A stretch of DNA of 42,240 bases from JBEHWX01 sp048498995 (GTDB taxonomy: Bacteria; Bacteroidota; Ignavibacteria; OLB7), in assembly GCA_048498995.1 (NCBI GenBank), contig JBEHWX010000049.1, positions 1 through 42,240 on the forward strand. The letters run 5' to 3'. The translations under genes and the position numbers were made by a program. The notes under the pieces were generated by a model. The model had not been told where the DNA came from, searched no databases, and saw only the letters and a list, made by a program, of their open reading frames with translations. This document shows positions 31,316 through 39,008 of this stretch, piece after piece. The first letter of the stretch is position 1; each line of letters begins with the position of its first letter.

Positions 31316-31370
31316 CCCGTCGGCGGAATCCCGTTGTCGGAATCCCGTCGGCGGAATCCGTCGTCGGAAC
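31316..31370. repeat. 14-base tandem repeat
   Basis: Units cccgtcggcggaat (31316-31329), cccgttgtcggaat (31330-31343), cccgtcggcggaat (31344-31357) and a partial ccgtcgtcggaac (31358-31370). Related single units (gttgtcggagattc) precede them from about 31291. It lies between the hydratase stop and the dehydrogenase start. Confidence 0.85.
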
Positions 31371-31401
31371 CGGGGGCCGGCGATCGGCGGAGCGGGGCGC
31401 C

Positions 31402-32193
31402 TCAGAAGGAGACGGCGACCTCACCCATCCGGCCGATCTGCACGGAGACGACGTCGCCGGCCGTGACCGGGGAGACCGGTCCGAGGGCACCGGAGAGGAT
31501 CACCTCGCCGGCGCCGAGCGTGGTGCCGAGCTCGCCGAGCTTGTTGGCCAGCCAGACCACCGCGTTGATCGGGTTGCCGAGGCAGGCGGCGCCGGCGCCG
31601 GTGGAGACCACCTCGCCGTTCTTCCTGAGCGCCATGCCGACGGTCTTCAGGTCGAGCTCCTCCAGGGTCATCGGCCGGGTGCCCACCACGAACATGCCGC
31701 TGGAGGCGTTATCGGCCACGGTATCATGGATCTTGAACTTCCACTCCTTGATGCGGGAGTCGATGATCTCGATGGCCGGCAGCACGAAATCGGTGGCGGC
31801 CACCACGTGCGCCGCGGTGATGCCGGGGCCGAGCAGGCACTTCTTCAGCACGAACGCCAGCTCCCCCTCGACGCGCGGCTGCAGGAGCTTCGAGATGTCG
31901 GCGCGGGCGCCGTCGCCGACGGACATGTCGTCGAGCAGGCCGCCGAAGTCCGGCTCGGAGACGGAGAGCCAATCCTGCACGGCGCGGCTGGTGATGCCGA
32001 TCTTCCGACCGACCAGCCGGGCCTTCGGCCCGAACAGGCCCCGCTCGCTCATCCGGCGACCGAGGTTGATCGACTGGATCTCGTAGGCATCCTCCAGCGT
32101 GAGATCGGGATGGCTCGCGGTGAGCGCATCGCACGGGGCGCCGGTCATCTGCGCGTTCCAGAGCCGCTCGGCAAGCTGCTGATGAAGAGTCAT
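31402..32193 (-). CDS. dmpE: 2-oxopent-4-enoate hydratase
   Basis: 263 residues, paralog of the decarboxylase encoded at 26327. It adds water to 2-oxopent-4-enoate to give 4-hydroxy-2-oxovalerate. The hydratase branch is shown by LVGRKIGITSRAVQDWLSVSEPDFGGLLDDM (residues about 60-90), like DmpE. The metal site is in RVEGELAFVLKK (106-117) and PAIEIIDSRIKEWKFKI (137-153). The ending EVILSGALGPVSPVTAGDVVSVQIG is typical. ATG 32193 is the start that matches relatives; the frame stays open upstream through a repeat that would encode NSNRNSNRNSN, so a longer product from GTG 32292 cannot be fully excluded. No clear ribosome site precedes 32193. Confidence 0.93.
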   Translation of the reverse strand: MTLHQQLAERLWNAQMTGAPCDALTASHPDLTLEDAYEIQSINLGRRMSERGLFGPKARLVGRKIGITSRAVQDWLSVSEPDFGGLLDDMSVGDGARADISKLLQPRVEGELAFVLKKCLLGPGITAAHVVAATDFVLPAIEIIDSRIKEWKFKIHDTVADNASSGMFVVGTRPMTLEELDLKTVGMALRKNGEVVSTGAGAACLGNPINAVVWLANKLGELGTTLGAGEVILSGALGPVSPVTAGDVVSVQIGRMGEVAVSF

Positions 32194-32202
32194 GCGGATG
32201 TC

Positions 32203-32243
32203 GATTGCGTTGCTGTTGCGATTGCTGTTGCGATTGCTGTTGA
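32203..32243. repeat. 12-base tandem repeat before the hydratase start
   Basis: gattgctgttgc-type units occur at 32208-32219 (shortened variant), 32220-32231 and 32232-32243. The unit length is a multiple of three, so changes in copy number would not alter frame if the region is translated. Confidence 0.7.
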
Positions 32244-32316
32244 TCGGCTCCCCGCCGCTCCGGCGTCCGGCATCGGTCGCGACGCGGGCCACGACGCGGA
32301 CGCGGGCCGGACGGAA

Positions 32317-32739
32317 TCAGCCGCGAGGAAGATAGGCCACGGCCTTGATCTCGATCAGGAGGTTCGGATGCGGAAGCTGATGCACGGCGCAGGTAGTCCG
32401 ACTGGGCCCGGTCTCCGCGTTGAAGAACTCGTTGTACACCTCGTTCATCCCGCCGTAATCCTTCATGTCGACGAGCATCACGAGCATGTCGACGACGTTG
32501 GCCAGATCGGCGCCGGCGGCCAGAAGGATCTCCCGGATATTCTCGATCACCGCGCGGGTCTGCTCCCGGATGTCGAGCTCCACGGTGCCGTCGGGATGCT
32601 TCCTCACCCCGGCGTGCGTGTTGTCCAGCCTGCGGCTGGAGACGCCGGAGACATAGATGAAATCACCCACGCGGCGGGCATGCGGATAGTTGGCCAGCGC
32701 CTGCGCGCGATCTCCCAAGATAAATGACTCGCCGTTCAT
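32317..32739 (-). CDS. amnD: 2-aminomuconate deaminase (RidA/YjgF family)
   Basis: 140-residue protein of the RidA fold that hydrolyses 2-aminomuconate to 4-oxalocrotonate and ammonia. It has FIYVSGVSSRRLDNTHAG (27-44), the REQTRAVIENIREILLAAGADLANVVDMLVMLVDM helix region, and PSRTTCAVHQLPHPNLLIEIKAVAYLP, where the arginine and glutamate of RidA active sites fall. ATG 32739 has a gaggaa ribosome site 7 bases upstream. The deaminase role rests on context: RidA proteins in general remove reactive enamines, but 2-aminomuconate deaminases of the AmnD/NbaF type belong to this family and the flanking pathway genes require one. Confidence 0.9.
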   Translation of the reverse strand: MNGESFILGDRAQALANYPHARRVGDFIYVSGVSSRRLDNTHAGVRKHPDGTVELDIREQTRAVIENIREILLAAGADLANVVDMLVMLVDMKDYGGMNEVYNEFFNAETGPSRTTCAVHQLPHPNLLIEIKAVAYLPRG

Positions 32740-32953
32740 CGGTTCCTCGTCGGTCGGAGGGTTCGGTTCGATCGGGGCGCAATATCGCATCCCGGCGCCG
32801 AATCAGCATGCGGCAATGCACGCCGAACGGCCCGGCCACGATCGCGAACGGACATGATAGCGATTCCGGAAAGGGGCCGGAGGTAATTGATTGCAAGAGG
32901 CGGGACACGGCTCGGGAGCATGGCGGGGCGATCGGCCGGATATCCCGACGCGA

Positions 32954-33691
32954 TCAATCCCACCAGAGGTAGACGTGGTTGGTCTTCTTCATCTCGGCCG
33001 CGAGCGCGTCGACCGTTTCGGTCCCCTGCGTCACCACGTCCGGCGAGAACTTGGAGACCTCGTCGGCGAAGGCCTTCATGTCGGCCGGCTGCTTGACGAG
33101 CTCCATCTCCGCCCAGTCGGCGCCGGCGCCGATCACCTTGAGCCCGAAGCGACGATCCCACTCCCTGATCCTGGCGATCACGTCGGCGTTGGAGATGCCG
33201 AGGTTGGCGCCGGAGGTGCCGGCCAGGATCACCGGGGCGTACGGATCGCGCTCGCGGGTGATGGCCACCTGATCCGGGTGCATGTCGAAGCCGTTGTCCG
33301 AGAGCCATGCGCGGTAGCCGAACGACGCCACGGCATCGCCGACCCGGTCGACGGCCTTGTAGCCGCTCCCGGCCGGCACCCGGAGCTCGATCGCCGGCCG
33401 GGCCAGAAGCTGCCCCGAGGTATCGTAGGAGGCATACTGGTGGATCGAGTCGCCGAGCATCACCAGGGCCCCCATGAGCCGCTCATCCAGCTTCATGTGC
33501 CGCATCAGATCCCGCTGCTCGACGGTGAGCGTCACGCTCGGCTCGTTCTTCGGCGGGTCGGTGCTGTTGAGCACCCTGATGACGGCGAAGACGATCATGA
33601 AAAAGATGGCGATGGCGGAAAGGCCGACGCGGCGCCCCGTGGCGCCCGACCGCGGGCTCTCCGGCTCCTGCGATGGAGAAGTCTCTGACAT
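32954..33691 (-). CDS. membrane-anchored DUF4253 protein
   Basis: 245 residues. A short charged, S/P-rich N-terminus is followed by one membrane segment (about 22-42, GLSAIAIFFMIVFAVIRVL), then a soluble part. The C-terminal 100 residues match what I know of DUF4253: ILAGTSGANLGISNADVIARIREWDRRFGLKVIGAGADWAEMELVKQP, KAFADEVSKFSPDVVTQGTETVDALA and the closing VYLWWD. DUF4253 has no established biochemical role. ATG 33691 is the start. The whole protein aligns with the second half of the product of the next gene upstream (33870-35282), including its membrane segment. Sits between the deaminase gene and that fusion gene on the pathway strand; the gap 32740-32953 contains no gene. Confidence 0.85.
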   Translation of the reverse strand: MSETSPSQEPESPRSGATGRRVGLSAIAIFFMIVFAVIRVLNSTDPPKNEPSVTLTVEQRDLMRHMKLDERLMGALVMLGDSIHQYASYDTSGQLLARPAIELRVPAGSGYKAVDRVGDAVASFGYRAWLSDNGFDMHPDQVAITRERDPYAPVILAGTSGANLGISNADVIARIREWDRRFGLKVIGAGADWAEMELVKQPADMKAFADEVSKFSPDVVTQGTETVDALAAEMKKTNHVYLWWD

Positions 33692-33869
33692 GCGAATGAT
33701 CCTGATTGGATTGCCGATCCGTCCGGCGCGCCAGGGCGAGCCACGCGGACGAGGGACCGCGACGGGGCTCGCCGAGGAGCATCAGCTCCGAGGCGCCGTC
33801 GCCGCCGACGAAGGACGCCGGCCGGCGGAAGACGCAACACCCGACCGGGCGCCGCTCGGGCGGATCGCC

Positions 33870-35282
33870 TCAGCCGGATCGCCGACGCGTGGCGCGGCCT
33901 CGGGATACTTCCCCGCTCCACGTGAGGAAGAGTCTCCGCGAGCCGGCCAGTTGTTCGCCGATCGTCCCCTTGAGCTGGCCATCGCCGACGATGACCTTCG
34001 GACAGAACGCGGCCAGCTCCCGGGCAAACGCCTCCCGATCCTCCGGCGTGGCGCTCAGCTCCAGATCCAACCAGTCCCGTCCGGCCCCGTTCACCGCGAG
34101 CCCGAAGCGCAACTGCCAGTTCTCGAGCCGCGCGACGATCGAATCGTTCGTCAGCCCGTGTCCCGGGGCGGCAGTCGCGACCAGTCTGACGAAACGGATC
34201 TGGTCGGCGCTGATGGTGTTGTCGCCGGAGAGGATCACGATCCGGTCGATCGGGCTTCCATCGCGCTGGGCGGAGATATACACCTGGAAGCCATACATGC
34301 CGAGCATCTTGCGGAGCGATTCGCGCGTCTCCACGGCGCTCCCGGCCGGCACCGAGAGCTCCACCGCTCGCTGCGGCTCGAGCAAGCCGCCGGGGCCGGG
34401 CGCCATATAGCGTCGGAGCGAATCGCCATGGCGCCGCGCCGCCTTGAGCACCAGCTCATCGAAGCTGACCTCCGACGCCAGATGCTCCTCCTCTGCCGAG
34501 AGCATCGGAAGCGGCTCCTTCCCGAGTGCATCCATCGAGTACGCCCCGGACGGGGTATACCGCCCGATATCCTGCGGCGAGATAGTATCGGAGTCAGTCC
34601 GGATCAGAGACGCGATCAGCCTGAGCATGACGAACCCCACGAACACCGCCACCCACGTCCGCCTCTGCCTCAGGCGGGAGCCGCTCCCGGCTCGCGCTTC
34701 CCATTCCTCCGAGTTCCCGACGAAGCGCCGCGGAACCGGCTCGGAGAGATCCCGCTCCGTATCGTCGCTCGCATCCTCATCATCCTCGGGAAGCCTCACG
34801 CGGCGGTAGCGGGCACGCTGCAGATCGGCGATGGAGATGCCGGTGATGCGCTCGACGATGGTGAAGACGTAGCTCTCGTCATAGCCCCACGACGGACGAA
34901 GAATCCCCTCCTCCTCGGCCAGCGGAAGCCCGCCGGCCAGCGCCGTCCCTTCCGGCCGGTACAGGATCTCGCGCATCGGAACGCCGTCGACATACCAGAA
35001 GAAGCCGTACGTGGAGGTGTTGGCGTTGAGCTTCACGGCGAGGGCGCGCCGTTTCGCGGACACTCTCGCGAGCATTGTCGTGATCACGCCAAGCGGCTCC
35101 CCGGGCGCCCAGACCACGGTCCACCCTCCCACTTCGGCGAAGGCCAGATCGGGCTCCAGGTCGGCGGAGACGGCATGCTTCAGGTCGAGGAACTCCGAGG
35201 TGAGGCTCCCCGGCTCGAGCGTCGGCACGAAGGTCCGCGCCGCGGTCCCCTCGAAGAAGAACGCGATGGTATTCCAGCTCAT
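33870..35282 (-). CDS. fusion protein: N-terminal domain of 35373 gene plus DUF4253
   Basis: 470 residues. Residues 1-165 (MSWNTIAFFFEG ... LAFAEVGGWTVVWAPG ... TSTYGFFWYVDGVPMREILY ... EEGILRPSWGYDESYVFTIVERITGISIADLQ) match the complete protein encoded at 35373-35876. After an acidic linker (DDEDASDDTERD) comes one membrane segment (about 208-228, WVAVFVGFVMLRLIASLI). Residues about 275-465 match the protein encoded at 32954-33691, ending in a DUF4253 unit (DSIVARLENWQLRFGLAVNGAGRDWLDLEL, REFARELAAFCPKVIV-like) whose terminal LYLWWD is altered to LFLTWS. ATG 35282 is chosen for homology with the MGWNTIAFF start of its neighbour. The arrangement places the N-domain and DUF4253 on opposite sides of the membrane. 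Function unknown. Confidence 0.85.
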   Translation of the reverse strand: MSWNTIAFFFEGTAARTFVPTLEPGSLTSEFLDLKHAVSADLEPDLAFAEVGGWTVVWAPGEPLGVITTMLARVSAKRRALAVKLNANTSTYGFFWYVDGVPMREILYRPEGTALAGGLPLAEEEGILRPSWGYDESYVFTIVERITGISIADLQRARYRRVRLPEDDEDASDDTERDLSEPVPRRFVGNSEEWEARAGSGSRLRQRRTWVAVFVGFVMLRLIASLIRTDSDTISPQDIGRYTPSGAYSMDALGKEPLPMLSAEEEHLASEVSFDELVLKAARRHGDSLRRYMAPGPGGLLEPQRAVELSVPAGSAVETRESLRKMLGMYGFQVYISAQRDGSPIDRIVILSGDNTISADQIRFVRLVATAAPGHGLTNDSIVARLENWQLRFGLAVNGAGRDWLDLELSATPEDREAFARELAAFCPKVIVGDGQLKGTIGEQLAGSRRLFLTWSGEVSRGRATRRRSG

Positions 35283-35372
35283 GGTGCTTGCGGTGTCCGG
35301 TGCGTGAGCGATGCTGTCGAAACGTTCGATCGGCCGGGTGCCGGGCACGGCATCGCGGCCGGCGGCGCGGCG

Positions 35373-35876
35373 TCAGATCCGGCCGAGACGGCGATACGTG
35401 GCCGCGTCGAGATCCTGATAGGAGATGCCGGTGAGCCGGGAGACGATGGTGAAGATCCAGTCCTCGTCATAGCCCCACGACGGACGGTCGATCCCCTCCT
35501 CCTCCGGAAGCGCCGCTCCGCGATCGATGGCCGGCTCGTCGTCGGCATAGTAGATGGCCCGCGTTATTTCGCCGTCGATCGACCAGAGGAAGCCGTAGGA
35601 GCTGGTGACGCCGGAGAGGACCACCGCGAGGGCGCGTCCGGCCACCGAAAGATCATCGACGAGCTCCGCGACCTCGGCGAGCGTCTCCTGTCCCGGCGCC
35701 CAGAGCGCGCTCCATCCCTTCACCTCGGCGAAGGCCATGTCCGGCGCGAGCCCCGAGGATGAGGCTTCGTCCAGCGCCAGCTCATTATCGGTCGGCGTCC
35801 AGGAATCCTCGAACGCGGGCATCAGCGTGGTCGAGGGATCTCCCTCGGCGAAGAAGGCGATGGTGTTCCACCCCAT
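35373..35876 (-). CDS. stand-alone N-terminal domain protein related to the fusion gene
   Basis: 167 residues, soluble. MGWNTIAFFAEGDPSTT, LAPDMAFAEVKGWSALWAPGQ, LAVVLSGVTSSYGFLWSIDGEITRAIYYADD, EEEGIDRPSWGYDEDWIFTIVSRLTGISYQDLDAATYRRL. Each block has its counterpart in residues 1-165 of the next gene downstream. The pattern of a strand with YGFxWxxDG followed by a helix FTIVxRLTGI recalls uncharacterised domains such as DUF6461, but I cannot confirm that. ATG 35876. It starts 271 bases downstream of the semialdehyde dehydrogenase stop. Confidence 0.82.
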   Translation of the reverse strand: MGWNTIAFFAEGDPSTTLMPAFEDSWTPTDNELALDEASSSGLAPDMAFAEVKGWSALWAPGQETLAEVAELVDDLSVAGRALAVVLSGVTSSYGFLWSIDGEITRAIYYADDEPAIDRGAALPEEEGIDRPSWGYDEDWIFTIVSRLTGISYQDLDAATYRRLGRI

Positions 35877-36002
35877 GTCTCGTGCTCGGTTTTGATGGAG
35901 AGACGCCGCGAAGGGCGCCGAGGCGCGCCCGGCGACGGCCCGGAACGCAACGGAAGCGATCGGGCGGGAGAGAGACGCTGGCCCGGCGACGGCAACCGGG
36001 GG

Positions 36003-36030
36003 GGGCGGCCAAGGGGGGCCGCCCGTACGG
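36003..36030 (-). repeat. dispersed repeat A, copy 3, able to form a hairpin
   Basis: gggcggcc (36003-36010) pairs with ggccgccc (36017-36024); then gtacgg. On the minus strand ccgtacgggcggcccccctt resembles the repeat at 18264. Being 118 bases past the semialdehyde dehydrogenase stop, it may serve as a terminator. The rest of 35877-36147 shows no gene. Confidence 0.55.
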
Positions 36031-36147
36031 GAATCAAGAAGCGTCGTGCCGAGGAGCCGGACAGATCGAACGACGCCGACCGGAGGATACGTAACGCGCC
36101 ATCGTCGAAGCGCCCTCGTCGAAGCGCAGGCGGAGCACCGCGCGAGA

Positions 36148-37656
36148 TCAAAGCTTGACGCAGACGTTCTTCAGCTCGCTGTAGAAATTCACCGAGTGCA
36201 CGCCCCCCTCGCGTCCGATGCCGCTGAGCTTCACGCCGCCGAACGGCGTGCGGAGGTCGCGGAGGAACCAGGTGTTGATCCAGACCATGCCGGTCTCCAG
36301 ATGGCGGGCCATGCGATGGGCGCGGGTGAGGTTCTGGGTCCAGACCGCGGCGCAGAGGCCGTACTCGGAATCGTTCGCCATGCGAAGCGCCTCCTCCTCG
36401 GTGTCGAACGGCTGGATATGGCAGACCGGGCCGAAGATCTCCTCGCGGATGCAACGGGCGCTCTCCGGCAGGCCGGTCCAGATGGTCGGCTCCACGAAGG
36501 CTCCCCCCTCCAGCTCGGAGCCGAGCTCCGGGATGCCGCCGCCGGTGACGACGGTGGCCCCTTCCTGGCGCGCCAGCTCGAAATAGGAGAGCACCTTCTC
36601 CCGATGGCCGCGCGAGATCAGCGGTCCCATCGTGATGCCCGGCTGCTTCGGGTCGCCGATGGCGAGGCTCTCGGCCTCCCGCTTGAGCGCCGCGACGAAG
36701 CGGTCGAAGATCGAGCGCTCCACGTAGACGCGCTCGGAGCAGAGGCAGACCTGGCCGCAGTTGGAGAAGACCGAGCGGGCGGTTCCCTCCACGGCGGCGT
36801 CGAAATCGCAGTCGGCGAAGATGATCGCCGGGTTCTTGCCGCCGAGCTCGAAGGAGATGTGCTTGACGGTGGCCGCGGCCGCGCGCATGATCGCCTGGCC
36901 GGTGCGGCTTTCGCCGGTGAAGGTGATGGCGGAGATATCGGGGTGCTTGGTGATCGCCTCGCCGGCCGAATCGGGTCCGAAGCCGTGCACCACGTTGTAG
37001 ACGCCGGGGGGAATCCCCACCTCGTTCATCACTTCGGCCAGAAGGGTCGCCGTGCCGGGGGTCTCCTCCGAGGGCTTCACCACCACGGTGTTGCCGCAGG
37101 CCAGCGCCGGGGCCACCTTCCAGGTCATCAGCAGCAGGGGAAGATTCCAGGGGCAGATCACCCCGACCACGCCGAGCGGCGCGCGCAGGGCGTAGTTGAG
37201 CGCCCCCTCGCCATCGGCCGTGTCGGTCTGGAAGGATTCGGTCGGCAGGTTCCGGAGCATGTTGGCGAAGATCCGGAAGTTGGCCGCGCCGCGCGGGATG
37301 TCGACGCTGCAGGCGAAGCCGAGCGGCTTGCCGGTATCGGACACCTCGGCGTCGAGGAATTCGTCGAAGCGCTCCATGATCCGGTCGGCCACGCGGGCCA
37401 GCAGGTCGAGCCGGTCGGCGACCGGCATCGATCCCCACGGACCATCCAGGGCGCGGCGCGCGGCCTTGACGGCCAGATCGACATCCGCGGCGCCGGCCTC
37501 GGCCACCCGGGCGATCACCCGGCCGGTCACCGGGCTGATGTCCGGAAAGGTCCGGCCGTCGATGGCGTCGACGAAGCGGCCATCGATAAAGAGCTTCAAC
37601 TGGCGAACATCCTCGGCCTGGCCGAGCTCGGTCTGCGCGTCGGAATCGGTAATCAT
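36148..37656 (-). CDS. amnC: 2-aminomuconate 6-semialdehyde dehydrogenase
   Basis: 502-residue NAD-dependent aldehyde dehydrogenase oxidising 2-aminomuconate 6-semialdehyde to 2-aminomuconate. ALDH residues are all present: N171 in CPWNLPLL, K194 in VVKPSE, E270 in FELGGKNPAI and the catalytic C304 in GQVCLCSER. R122 in DIPRGAANFRIF matches the substrate-binding arginine known from the Pseudomonas enzyme, which supports this substrate over general aldehydes. The C-terminal TPFGGVKLSGIGREGG is typical of the hydroxymuconic/aminomuconic group. ATG 37656. It is the first pathway gene on the minus strand and faces an MscS gene across a 209-base divergent gap. Confidence 0.94.
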   Translation of the reverse strand: MITDSDAQTELGQAEDVRQLKLFIDGRFVDAIDGRTFPDISPVTGRVIARVAEAGAADVDLAVKAARRALDGPWGSMPVADRLDLLARVADRIMERFDEFLDAEVSDTGKPLGFACSVDIPRGAANFRIFANMLRNLPTESFQTDTADGEGALNYALRAPLGVVGVICPWNLPLLLMTWKVAPALACGNTVVVKPSEETPGTATLLAEVMNEVGIPPGVYNVVHGFGPDSAGEAITKHPDISAITFTGESRTGQAIMRAAAATVKHISFELGGKNPAIIFADCDFDAAVEGTARSVFSNCGQVCLCSERVYVERSIFDRFVAALKREAESLAIGDPKQPGITMGPLISRGHREKVLSYFELARQEGATVVTGGGIPELGSELEGGAFVEPTIWTGLPESARCIREEIFGPVCHIQPFDTEEEALRMANDSEYGLCAAVWTQNLTRAHRMARHLETGMVWINTWFLRDLRTPFGGVKLSGIGREGGVHSVNFYSELKNVCVKL

Positions 37657-37743
37657 GGCGCTGTCAGCATGCCGGTTCGGAGAACCGGCGAAATCGTTGA
37701 AGGAACGGGGGCATGCCCCGCGGAGATGACCGGGAAAGTTACG

Positions 37744-37779
37744 CCCCCGTTTCCGGGTTTACCAAACCGCGAACGGGGG
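37744..37779. promoter_or_regulatory. nested palindrome in the divergent gap, operator candidate
   Basis: Outer arms cccccgtt (37744-37751) and aacggggg (37772-37779) enclose an inner ggttt-acc-aaacc palindrome. The element lies 88 bases upstream of the semialdehyde dehydrogenase start and 87 bases upstream of the MscS start. A binding site for a dimeric repressor is the simplest reading. Confidence 0.5.
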
Positions 37780-37865
37780 TGGAAACCTATCGCAACGGAT
37801 CGGAAGAGCGCGAATTCCCGCCGAGAACGTAACTTCGCGCCGACATCGCAAAAGGTGACCGCCAG

Positions 37866-38672
37866 ATGAATATGTCGTTCAAGGAGCTCGCCAAGTACTT
37901 CACGGCGCAGAATCTCGCAGATTCCCTCATCGGAATCGGCTGGAAAGTGCTCAGCGCGATCGTGGTGCTGGCCATCGGATACTCGCTGCTGCGGATCACG
38001 CTGACGGTGCTGCAGGGGACGCTGCGGCGCACCGTCAACGATACCACGGTGCGACGCTACGTGCTCAGCGCCGCGAGGATCACCCTCTGGGTCACCCTCG
38101 GGCTGGTCCTGCTCGGGGTATTCGGCATCGAGACCACGTCGCTGGTGGCGATTCTCGGCGCCGCGGGCCTGGCCATCGGCCTGGCGCTGCAGGGCTCGCT
38201 GTCGAACTTCGCGGCCGGATTCATGCTGCTGCTGTTCCGCCCGTTCAAGGCCGGCGACGAGGTGGAGGTCTCCAGCGTCTCCGGGACCGTGATCGAGATC
38301 GGCATCTTCTCGACCATCGTCGACATGGCGGACAACGTCCGGGCGTTCGTGCCGAACAGCGCGATCTTCTCCGGCGTGATCAAGAACCGGAGCGTCAACG
38401 AATATCTCCGCGTGGAGATGAAGGTGACCGTCGCCGGCAACACCGACATCGGCCGCGCGCAGCAGATCGTCCACCGGCTGCTGGCCGAGAACGAGCTGAT
38501 CCTCGACGTCCCCCACCCGGAGGTGAAGGTGATCGAGGACGATTCCCCCGGCGTGACCATCGCGATCTTCCCCTTCTCCAGGCTCAAGAACGTCGACGCG
38601 GTGCGGACCACGGTCTCGCGCGACGTGCGCGAGGAGTTGAAGAAGAGCGGCATCGAGGTATTAAAACAGTAG
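37866..38672 (+). CDS. mscS: small mechanosensitive channel, MscS family
   Basis: 268-residue inner-membrane channel that opens on membrane tension to release solutes after osmotic downshock. Hydrophobic helices lie at about 24-44 (GWKVLSAIVVLAIGYSLLRI) and 66-90, with the pore-lining TM3 at about 94-125 (SLVAILGAAGLAIGLALQGSLSNFAAGFMLLLF, rich in packed G and A as expected). The beta domain has RPFKAGDEVEVSSVSGTVIEIGIFSTIV, and the C-terminal alpha/beta part follows with VPNSAIFSGVIKNRS. Length is typical of the small MscS type. ATG 37866 lacks a clear Shine-Dalgarno. Divergent from the pathway genes; no functional link to them is evident. Confidence 0.94.
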   Translation: MNMSFKELAKYFTAQNLADSLIGIGWKVLSAIVVLAIGYSLLRITLTVLQGTLRRTVNDTTVRRYVLSAARITLWVTLGLVLLGVFGIETTSLVAILGAAGLAIGLALQGSLSNFAAGFMLLLFRPFKAGDEVEVSSVSGTVIEIGIFSTIVDMADNVRAFVPNSAIFSGVIKNRSVNEYLRVEMKVTVAGNTDIGRAQQIVHRLLAENELILDVPHPEVKVIEDDSPGVTIAIFPFSRLKNVDAVRTTVSRDVREELKKSGIEVLKQ

Positions 38673-38696
38673 CCGCGTTCAATTGAACGCGGCTAC
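38669..38696 (+). terminator. 28-base perfect palindrome at the mscS stop
   Basis: gtagccgcgttcaa followed by its exact reverse complement; the stop codon of mscS is in the left arm. It is well placed for a terminator although without a T-run. Downstream, 38698-38940 consists of C-rich short repeats of the type catgcgccgcatccc and shows no gene. Confidence 0.6.
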
Positions 38697-38967
38697 GAAC
38701 GCATCCCTCATGCGCCGCATCCCCTCATGCGCCGCATCCTCCGTCCTGCGGCACGTCCCCCCGCGCCGCATGTCCCCTCCATCCGGCGCATCCCCATCAT
38801 CCCGATCCCGGGTCGAGGCGCTCCGTGAAGCGCCCCACCCTGCACGCCTCCTTCCCATTCCGCAACCTTTCTCCGCCCACGACGCATCACTCTCTCAGTC
38901 CGGTACGGAAACGGTACTCCGTTTCACTCAGATAACGCCGGTGTGAGGATCGGCACGCGTATTGAGT

Positions 38968-38997
38968 CTTTCCACAGTGTGGACAACGTGTGGATAA
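38968..38997. promoter_or_regulatory. cluster of three DnaA-box-like sites
   Basis: ctttccaca (38968-38976, plus), the reverse of TTGTCCACA (38978-38986, minus) and the reverse of a perfect TTATCCACA (38989-38997, minus) are spaced about 11 bases apart. A further two sites lie at 39324-39332 (TTGTCCACA, plus) and 39360-39368 (TTTTCCACA, minus). The cluster lies in the leader of the HicB-like gene. Confidence 0.55.
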
Positions 38998-39008
38998 GGA
39001 GGTGGGCA

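Noticed and set aside
33474..35762. 762-codon plus-strand open frame
   Set aside because: Antisense to the DUF4253 genes, whose frames show homology to each other; the shadow frame has none.
36046..37869. 607-codon plus-strand open frame over the semialdehyde dehydrogenase
   Set aside because: The minus strand carries intact aldehyde dehydrogenase motifs, so this frame is a shadow.
38669..38696. Palindrome as an attachment or transfer site
   Set aside because: It overlaps the mscS stop and is adequately explained as a terminator; no integrase or relaxase gene is present.
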